Of a DNA stretch of 64,000 nucleotides, positions 59,701-64,000 are shown piece after piece. The stretch comes from CATOSK01 sp963665735. GTDB taxonomy: Bacteria > Chloroflexota > Dehalococcoidia > Lucifugimonadales > UBA3495. The position numbers were made by a program, and so were the translations under genes. Positions within the stretch are counted from its first letter, which is position 1, and each line of letters starts with the position of its first letter. The DNA lies in NCBI GenBank assembly GCA_963665735.1, contig OY762444.1, forward strand, positions 1,674,001 to 1,738,000, read 5' to 3'. The notes under the pieces are model-generated. The model worked only from the letters and a program-made list of their open reading frames with translations. It did no database searches and had not been told where the DNA came from.

Positions 59701-60049
59701 CGAGAAACTGGCGCCGAAGCCGGCGGGGATGGAACCGCGTCACAGCGACGACCAGGTAACACGGTACGTCAACAATCAACTTGGCCAGTTGCGGCTGGAT
59801 GAACGGTCCGACGCCGCCCATCTGCGGCGGGTGGAATCGCTGCGGGCCGCGTTCAACGCAGAACTGCCGGTAAGCGTCAACGAAAGGGTCAGACGCTTGA
59901 TGCGCGACGGCGTTGTCGGGCTGGAACTGCTGAACGCTCTTACGGCGATGGAGTCCGAATTGCCACAGCAGGACGGCGACGGCGAAACGAGAAAGGCGGC
60001 AACCGGCGACGTGCGGGTAGTCTGCTCAATGGGAATCGTCGCCGCCTAG
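56795..60049 (+). CDS. PLD-domain SNF2-family helicase
   Basis: A 1084-residue protein. Residues 1-210 form a phospholipase D-like domain: MHAKAYIGYTG near 143 gives the H-x-K, and GTAIIGSTNFSAAG the GSxN, but the expected Asp of the HKD motif is not at its usual place. Residues 250-900 form a SNF2-type superfamily 2 helicase: ADVVGMGKTYVGAEI (Walker A), VLIDEAHGFRNN (DEAH), ILLSATPQNLAP, then LIFTESKVTANYLHQQL, LIATDVIAEGQNLQDC and LIQRFGRVDRI. The C-terminus is of unknown fold. TTG at 56795 has GGGAGGG at good spacing; TTG 56792 is too close. With the methyltransferase it probably forms a DNA-defence system in which the PLD part cuts. Confidence 0.85.
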   Translation: MTILHADSEPQFAEHLRSVLAEANGQPHSVDVAVGYFYLSGFAQVADLLETRPGQVRILIGRTDTPTRQEILAGYSPRESADGYHAAQNRRDETEARDKTLDNVGRNAAAQPQNDASEEGIKSLTRLIGKGRVDVRAYVKDRMHAKAYIGYTGLESAPGTAIIGSTNFSAAGFTGNTELNYPVTHGGDIGEIRQWFERLWQESEPVGDRVVEQLENSWPLAAPDPYMIYLKVLYELYGDTLGEEMAAPGPPPVSLTDYQQDAVNAGLAMLERHGGCYIADVVGMGKTYVGAEILRRLYTTERDSGDPLVICPASLREMWERACERFGLKDADVLSRGRLTEASVANDRILQKTLRNAGPVLIDEAHGFRNNSQRRRALLNLLKGAKRHKVILLSATPQNLAPTDILRQLELFLNPNDHGLPGISGNLAQYFPADPARAEPQQIAGALRHVLIRRRRRDIRESYPDSALDGRPIRFPEAKLSNREYNLDYAYKKAGGIEKITGLLKQYQAARYKPAKYLQPHATERPEYANIVRSQRGNLAGIMTTNLWKRLESSIPAFRSTLEVLIESNRRFRDQIGSGGVSKDEGAEDSEEALTVDLPNDEDLDTDELDREEDYIVIRQQSYPAGDFRCPEWLVDLAADERTLTAIRDALKNVQADPEGDASDDAKLHEIKSFVKSPGVSGQKLLIFTESKVTANYLHQQLTADNPGVNIDLLMGGDSRSSRKVARFSPKSNEQPELPENEQTRILIATDVIAEGQNLQDCNRVVSYDLHWNPVTLIQRFGRVDRITTEHEEIYLHNMMPDPAVEGETGIRERVSGRVQSFHDLIGLDNVILENGERVNPESIYAIYDGEMPEEDDAISDNLAVAQDANALLNRIRREEPELWQRLWLMPDGLRAAMTADGHPNAGCTITLAARGDEKQGYAVNSEGDVAELGHAELVRRLACAPDTPAVPLPPDTNARVGKAVTALAEKLAPKPAGMEPRHSDDQVTRYVNNQLGQLRLDERSDAAHLRRVESLRAAFNAELPVSVNERVRRLMRDGVVGLELLNALTAMESELPQQDGDGETRKAATGDVRVVCSMGIVAA

Positions 60050-60427
60050 TCTGAAACGGCGGCGCAAACATTCCATGACGCCAGCCCGTAGCGCGGGCGT
60101 ATCCTTGTAGGTTGAGAGTGGTTGAGGCAAGGGTTTCTGGATTCCGGCCTTCGCCGGAATGATTTTTCGCCCAGGGGAATGGGTTGGCTAAGGCAAGGAC
60201 TTGGATTCCCGCTTTCGCCGGAATGACGGTTGGGGGTGAGAAGTGTTGGGTGGGTGGTTCGACAGGCTCACCACGAACGGGACAGGCCCACCACGAACGG
60301 GAGACGCTGCGGTTTTCACCCCCACCCCTTCGGCTGTGCTCAGGGCAGGCTCTAACCCTTCCCCTCGTAGGGGGAGGGGATTTTCACACACCCACCAAGT
60401 CCTGGATGCTATAACCCTGTGGGGGTA
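60050..60427. repeat. Repeat cluster, reversed orientation
   Basis: No gene is seen. CTGGATTCCGG...CCGGAATGA-type palindromes lie at 60137-60164 and 60200-60229, opposite in direction to most copies left of 49 kb. A TTCACCCCCACCCC...CCCCTCGTAGGGGGAGGGGA repeat lies at 60316-60384, also reversed. A short repeat CACCACGAACGGGACAGGCC occurs twice at 60268-60302 with small changes. Confidence 0.7.
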
Positions 60428-60433
60428 TATAAT
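60428..60433 (+). promoter_or_regulatory. -10 element before the FAD oxidoreductase
   Basis: A consensus TATAAT, 66 bases before the ATG at 60500. No good -35 is seen. Confidence 0.4.
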
Positions 60434-60499
60434 TTGTGGGGATGGCTTGGCGTTGTTGTGACCGGGGGCCGTCTATCCGTCATTTTCGAGGAGCGATTG

Positions 60500-61663
60500 A
60501 TGAAGCGGACTGCTGACGTTGTGGTTATCGGCGGGGGAGTGATGGGTTGCAGCATTCTTTACCACCTGGGCCGGGAGGGGCTGGCCGATAGCCTGCTGCT
60601 GGAACAGGACGTGCTGGGGTCAGGTTCTACCGGACGTTCCCAGACCATTTGCCGGATGCACTACTCCAACCCGGTTACGGCCAGCATGGCCTGGCAAAGC
60701 CTGGAAGTTTTCGCCAACTTCGGGGACCTGGTGGGCGGGGCGTCGGGTTTCGTCAAGACCGGGTACGTGGTGGCGGTGTCCCAGCAGGACATTCCGGGTC
60801 TGCACCAGAACATCGCCATGCAGCAGGATTTGGGCATCAGCACCGGGTTGATTACCAGGGACGAACTTAAAGACCTGGCGCCCATGATTCAGGCGTTGGA
60901 CACGGAAGGGCTGGCGTGGGAGCCGGAGTCGGGTTACGCCGATTCGCACCAGGTCACGGCGTCTTTCGCGGCTCAGGCGCGGGCCGGCGGCGCCGAGGTA
61001 GCGATGCGTACCACCGCCACCGGCGTCGAGGTCGCCAACGGACGGGTGCAAGCGGTAGTCACCGACCAGGGGCGGGTGGAAACGCCCATCGCGGTGGTGG
61101 CCGCCGGGCCGTGGTCGAAAGAGTTGATGGCGGTCATTGGAGTTGACGTTCCGCTGTCCACGGTGCGGCACCAGATAGCGTCCATCCAGCGGCCCGTTGA
61201 CCAACTGCCGTACCATCCGGGGGTGGGCGACATTGCCCATTCCTTTTCCTTCCGGCCCGACGGCCAGGCGATGACGCTGGTGGGTTTCGGGGAAGACCCG
61301 GCGCCGGTGGAGGACTATAACCAGGGGGTGGATATGCCCCGTTTCGCCCAGGTGATGGAGGGGTTGACGGAGCGGATGCCGTTGATGGCGGAGTCGTATT
61401 TCCGGGGCGGTTGGTCGGGGCTGTTCACCATCACCCCGGACTGGCACCCCATCATGGACCGGGTTCCGGGGATTGAGGGGCTGTATTGCGCCATCGGCTT
61501 CAGCGGCCACGGGTTCAAGCTGTCGCCGGCCATCGGGCGGTCTATGGCGGAGTTGATTGCGCGGGGGCAAGGGGAGTCGGTGGACTTGACGCCGCTGCGG
61601 TTCAGCCGGTTCGAGGAAGGGGACTTGATGACTTCCAGCTACCGCTACAACGTGCTGGCGTAG
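60500..61663 (+). CDS. FAD-dependent amino-acid-oxidase-type oxidoreductase (DAO family)
   Basis: A 387-residue flavoenzyme related to sarcosine oxidase and glycine oxidase. The dinucleotide motif ADVVVIGGGVMGCSILYHLG is at residues 5-24, with the acidic end of strand 2 in LLLEQDVLGSGSTGRSQTIC. A late GIEGLYCAIGFSGHGFKLSP followed by IGRSMAELI is the C-terminal FAD-contact block. WHPIMDRVPG is also typical. The likely reaction is oxidative demethylation or deamination of a small amine. ATG at 60500 with GAGGAG upstream. It stands alone between repeat clusters. Confidence 0.87.
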   Translation: MKRTADVVVIGGGVMGCSILYHLGREGLADSLLLEQDVLGSGSTGRSQTICRMHYSNPVTASMAWQSLEVFANFGDLVGGASGFVKTGYVVAVSQQDIPGLHQNIAMQQDLGISTGLITRDELKDLAPMIQALDTEGLAWEPESGYADSHQVTASFAAQARAGGAEVAMRTTATGVEVANGRVQAVVTDQGRVETPIAVVAAGPWSKELMAVIGVDVPLSTVRHQIASIQRPVDQLPYHPGVGDIAHSFSFRPDGQAMTLVGFGEDPAPVEDYNQGVDMPRFAQVMEGLTERMPLMAESYFRGGWSGLFTITPDWHPIMDRVPGIEGLYCAIGFSGHGFKLSPAIGRSMAELIARGQGESVDLTPLRFSRFEEGDLMTSSYRYNVLA

Positions 61664-61960
61664 CGCTCCGTCACTGCTGAATTGACGACGAACCCGGCAA
61701 ACCCGTCATACCGGCGCCGGCCGGTATCCAGGATTCCTTGCCCAAACGGACGCTGTTGTATGCTTGGGATTTCTGGATTCCGGCCCCGTATCGTGGTACG
61801 GGACAGGCTTTTCGCCGGAATGACGACACCCTCTTCATCAGTCGTCGGTTCAAGTAAGGTGCGCTGCCGGTGCGTTGACCTTTGCGGGGGTTTCCGTTAG
61901 TGTAGTGGGGAAATCCAACGCTCCCGCGGGGCGTGGAAACCGGCATACGGGAGGTGTCCA
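61664..61960. repeat. Composite repeat, reversed orientation
   Basis: No gene. A full composite element runs 61704-61825: GTCATACCGGCGCCGGCCGG arm, the ACGCTGTTGTATGCTTGGG core, and a CTGGATTCCGG arm. That arm carries a nested CCCGTATCGTGGTACGGG palindrome and ends in CCGGAATGACG. It is inverted relative to copies at 1.3, 24.8 and 40.1 kb. Confidence 0.75.
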
Positions 61961-62257
61961 GTGTATATCAGAATGGTGTGGGGAAAGCTGCGCCCCGGTT
62001 CCTGGGAAGAGTATGAGCGGCATTATCACGAGCGGCTGGCGAGCAACACGGACATTGCGGGGTTGCAGGAGCGCCAACTGCTGCGGAGCACGGAGGACCC
62101 GGACGAGGGCATCAGCGTCAGCATCTGGGACACGCTGGAAAGTCTGCGGACTTACGAGACGGGGGAATTCCGGCAAAACGTGGCGCGGGAAGTGGAGCAC
62201 CTGTACCGGGGCGAGTACTGGGTGAAGCACTTCGAGGTAAGTTCCACCGACTCTTAG
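61961..62257 (+). CDS. Antibiotic biosynthesis monooxygenase-like (ABM) small protein
   Basis: A 98-residue protein of the dimeric alpha-beta barrel type. MYIRMVWGKLRPGSWEEYER gives the first strand and helix, followed by AGLQERQLLRSTEDPDEGIS and VSIWDTLESLRTYETG, then a terminal EYWVKHFEVSS strand. Family members include quinol monooxygenases and heme-degrading enzymes; the substrate is unknown. GTG at 61961 after GGGAGGTG. A heme-binding-type GlcG protein is encoded 109 bases away on the opposite strand. Confidence 0.65.
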   Translation: MYIRMVWGKLRPGSWEEYERHYHERLASNTDIAGLQERQLLRSTEDPDEGISVSIWDTLESLRTYETGEFRQNVAREVEHLYRGEYWVKHFEVSSTDS

Positions 62258-62365
62258 GGGGCAACGCCGGCGTATGATAAACGGGGGTTCACCCCCACCC
62301 TAACCCTCCCCCTGATAGGGGGAGGGGATTTTTGTTTGGGGGCGGTAGGATTTTCGCGGGCCTTT
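62258..62365. repeat. Spacer with reversed hairpin repeat
   Basis: A TTCACCCCCACCCTAACCCT tail followed by a CCCCCTGATAGGGGG hairpin and ATTTTTG at 62287-62335. The T-run makes it a usable terminator for the upstream plus-strand gene. Confidence 0.55.
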
Positions 62366-62764
62366 TTACAGGGATTCTATGCCGGCGCGGGCGGCGTCTT
62401 CGTCTTCCTGGGCGGTGCCGCCGCTGCCGCCGACGGCGCCGATGAGTTCGCCGTCGCGGAAGATGGGCAGGGCGCCCTGGCCGGGGACGAATTCGCCCTT
62501 TTCAACTTCCATGACGGCCCGCAGCACCGGGGTCAAGGCCCGGTCGGTCAGGTCGTTGCTGGGTATGCCGAAGCAGGCGGAGGCGCGGGCCTTGCCGCGG
62601 GAGACGTAGGGAGTGCGCCAGGGGGCGCCGTCCATTCGCACCATGCACTTGAGGTCTCCGCGGGCGTCCACCACGGAGATGCTGAGCTTGACGCCCATTT
62701 CCAGGGCTTTGGCCTTGGCCGCTTGCAGTACCCGTTCCGCGTCTTCCAGGTTGATGTCGGGCAT
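62366..62764 (-). CDS. GlcG/HbpS family protein (DUF336)
   Basis: A 132-residue protein of the GlcG/HbpS family, which includes heme-binding and cofactor-binding proteins with mostly unknown substrates. Motifs: AERVLQAAKAKALEMGVKLS, ISVVDARGDLKCMVRMDGA, SRGKARASACFGIPS and GELIGAVGGSGGTAQEDEDA near the end. ATG at 62764. No partner genes on its strand. Confidence 0.85.
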   Translation of the reverse strand: MPDINLEDAERVLQAAKAKALEMGVKLSISVVDARGDLKCMVRMDGAPWRTPYVSRGKARASACFGIPSNDLTDRALTPVLRAVMEVEKGEFVPGQGALPIFRDGELIGAVGGSGGTAQEDEDAARAGIESL

Positions 62765-63014
62765 AATCGTACCTCCCTTTTATGTTTGGGGTAGTTGCGG
62801 GTATGGCGAGATTATAGCGGATTGAGGGGGAGAGGATACATTGGGGAGCGCAGGGCCGTCATACCGGCATCCAGAGATTCTTGCCATTAAGTAGGTTGGC
62901 CAGTACCTGACATTTCTGGATTCTTGACCCGTATCGTGGTACGGGGCCGGCTTTTCGCCGGAATGACGGTTGGGATGGGGGAGAGGATTTTTGACGGGGT
63001 TGGTTAGGGGGATG
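62765..63014. repeat. Spacer with decayed composite repeat
   Basis: A degenerate composite element runs 62858-62968: GTCATACCGGCATCCAG, a diverged core, then a CTGGATTCTTGA arm with the nested ACCCGTATCGTGGTACGGGG palindrome and GCCGGAATGACGG. Same inverted orientation as at 61.7 kb. Confidence 0.65.
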
Positions 63015-63371
63015 CTAGTACATAATCATTGCGGTTGGGACGAGTCGCTGGGCTACGGGGTCAACGGCCAAGGCCAGACCTTCCAGGGTGTAGGCGCCCA
63101 GCAGGGCCGGGGATTGGTCGTCGCCAAAGACCACCAGGGTGGTGACGCTTTCCCCGTCAATGGTGGCCCCAGCGTGTCCGTATTCCAGGTTAACGCGCTG
63201 ATTGTTGGCCAACATCAAAGTGCGCCGTCCGATGGGAACGATGCCCGACTCCCGCAACATACTGCCGGGCAGGGTGGTGTAAGAGGAGCCGGTATCCACC
63301 TCTGCCGTCACGTCGCGGAATTGTTGGCCGTCCATGCTGGAAATCCACACGGGCCAGTTGAATGTTCCCAT
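63015..63371 (-). CDS. Retroviral-type aspartic protease family protein
   Basis: A 118-residue protein with one aspartic protease half-domain. The active-site triplet is in VTAEVDTGSSYTTLPGSML near residue 26, and the hydrophobic glycine motif in PALLGAYTLEGLALAVDP near residue 88. Such single-domain proteins act as homodimers. There is no signal peptide. ATG at 63371. It is the third gene of a minus-strand cluster behind the MoaD-like and NIL-domain genes, and its relation to them is unknown. Confidence 0.75.
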   Translation of the reverse strand: MGTFNWPVWISSMDGQQFRDVTAEVDTGSSYTTLPGSMLRESGIVPIGRRTLMLANNQRVNLEYGHAGATIDGESVTTLVVFGDDQSPALLGAYTLEGLALAVDPVAQRLVPTAMIMY

Positions 63372-63420
63372 GCTGGTGGCCTCTTGCGGGGGTTTGCCGG
63401 GTTTGTTGGCGGGAAGGGCG

Positions 63421-63696
63421 TTAGCCGCCGGCTACGGCGGGGACGATGCTGATTTCGTCGCCGGATTTGGCGGCGGTGGCCAGGCCGTCGAGGAAGCGGA
63501 CATCTTCTCCGTTGAGGTAGATGTTGACGAAGTAGCGGAGTTCGCCGTTTTCGTCAATGAGGCGTTCCTTGAATCCGGGGTAGCTGGATTCAAGCTGGTC
63601 AATCATGCGGGAGAGGTCGGATTCTTCCATTTCGACCTTGTCGAGGCCGTTGGTCATGCGGCGCAGGGGAGTGGGGATGCGAACCAAGACAGGCAT
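63421..63696 (-). CDS. MoaD/ThiS-family sulfur carrier
   Basis: A 91-residue ubiquitin-like protein ending in AVAGG, the C-terminal Gly-Gly that is activated as thiocarboxylate. MPVLVRIPTPLRRMTNGLDK begins the beta-grasp fold; YFVNIYLNGEDVRFLDGLAT and GDEISIVPAVAGG end it. It could serve molybdopterin synthesis for the molybdenum enzyme in this window, or cysteine/methionine sulfur transfer. The neighbour with a NIL domain makes the amino-acid route likelier. ATG at 63696. Confidence 0.85.
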   Translation of the reverse strand: MPVLVRIPTPLRRMTNGLDKVEMEESDLSRMIDQLESSYPGFKERLIDENGELRYFVNIYLNGEDVRFLDGLATAAKSGDEISIVPAVAGG

Positions 63697-63731
63697 GGGG
63701 GATACTCCTTTTGTGGTTGGGTGTTGGGCGG

Positions 63732-63974
63732 TCAGCCTTCGATTACGTCGCCGCCTACCGGGTCAACGCGGACGCCGGTGGAGCTGACCCATTGGAGGCC
63801 CCGCTCGATTTCTTCTTTTTCGCCGTCCAGTTCCAGGATTACCCAGCCCATTTCCTCACTGACATCGGCCCGTCGGATGTTGGTGACGATGTGGAAGTCT
63901 CGGCCGAGTTGGTAGATGATGGGTTCCTTGACCAGTTCGGCCTGGAAGGTGAATTTGACCCGTTGGCGGTCCAT
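63732..63974 (-). CDS. NIL domain protein
   Basis: An 80-residue ferredoxin-like fold protein: VKFTFQAELVKEPIIYQLGR, DFHIVTNIRRADVSEEMGWV and ILELDGEKEEIERGLQWVSS. NIL domains bind methionine or similar ligands in MetN transporters and also occur alone beside sulfur-assimilation genes. ATG at 63974, 35 bases before the MoaD-like gene, so both are probably in one operon. Confidence 0.8.
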   Translation of the reverse strand: MDRQRVKFTFQAELVKEPIIYQLGRDFHIVTNIRRADVSEEMGWVILELDGEKEEIERGLQWVSSTGVRVDPVGGDVIEG

Positions 63975-63979
63975 GAGCG

Positions 63980-64000
63980 TTACCTGCCCAGGGCATAGGG
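63980..64000 (-). CDS. Possible 3' end of a gene entering from the right
   Basis: On the minus strand the last bases of the window read as an open frame ending PYALGR and a TAA stop, 5 bases before the NIL gene start. The fragment is too short to identify. Its tight spacing suggests that it is the first visible gene of the NIL/MoaD operon. Confidence 0.3.
   Translation of the reverse strand, partial: PYALGR

Noticed and set aside
56765..59821. A 1018-codon open frame on the minus strand
   Set aside because: Antisense to the helicase gene, which has clear motifs; the frame translates to repetitive Arg/Val/Gln sequence without known domains.

Overview
The window is high-GC bacterial DNA that best fits Chloroflexota, probably class Dehalococcoidia or a SAR202-like relative. 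The grounds are a compact rsmH-ftsA-ftsZ block without peptidoglycan-synthesis genes, nrdR followed by a B12-dependent NrdJ, tandem clpP genes, a MoxR/DUF58/transglutaminase operon, molybdenum hydroxylase genes, and intergenic spacers packed with short palindromic repeats. This placement is inference from gene content; no rRNA or other marker settles it.

Regions. 0.3-1.2 kb: a beta-hydroxyacid dehydrogenase. 1.6-11.8 kb, all minus strand: a molybdenum hydroxylase locus (FAD, molybdopterin and 2Fe-2S subunits), interleaved with two DUF3500 proteins, a PD-(D/E)XK-like nuclease and a tandemly duplicated pair of small helical (HEPN/PaREP1-like) proteins. 11.8-12.2 kb: a tRNA with its own promoter, then a probable ~90-nt small RNA with promoter and terminator. 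12.2-14.5 kb: two thioredoxin-fold lipoproteins. 14.8-20.1 kb: MoxR, DUF58, transglutaminase-like protein, Ogt. 20.4-24.4 kb: structured leader, rsmH, ftsA, ftsZ. 25-30.4 kb: nrdR, two unknown genes and intein-containing nrdJ. 30.4-35.4 kb: small toxin/antitoxin-type genes, pdxA, vapBC, proC, yggT and a P-loop kinase. 35.6-38.4 kb: tig, clpP, clpP. 38.9-48.7 kb, all minus: formyltransferase, aroQ-efp-xseA-xseB, a HEPN-like gene and dprA-topA-xer.

49.3-60.0 kb is an accessory, defence-like island: a type IIG-like DNA methyltransferase overlapping a RelE toxin gene, a nucleotidyltransferase-like gene coupled to an unknown partner, a second truncated methylase-tail/RelE module, AF2212-type antitoxin-like ORFs, an unknown gene pair, and a PLD-SNF2 helicase. 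60.5-64 kb carries an FAD oxidoreductase, an ABM-like monooxygenase, a GlcG/HbpS-like protein and a minus-strand NIL / MoaD-like / aspartic-protease cluster.

The most striking large-scale signal is at about 49.2 kb. The plus strand is C-rich to the left and G-rich to the right whatever the gene direction, and the intergenic repeats mostly reverse orientation at the same place. That looks like a replication-origin-type switch or a rearrangement junction. The best candidate for an undescribed system is the methyltransferase-RelE module with the neighbouring nucleotidyltransferase pair and PLD-helicase.
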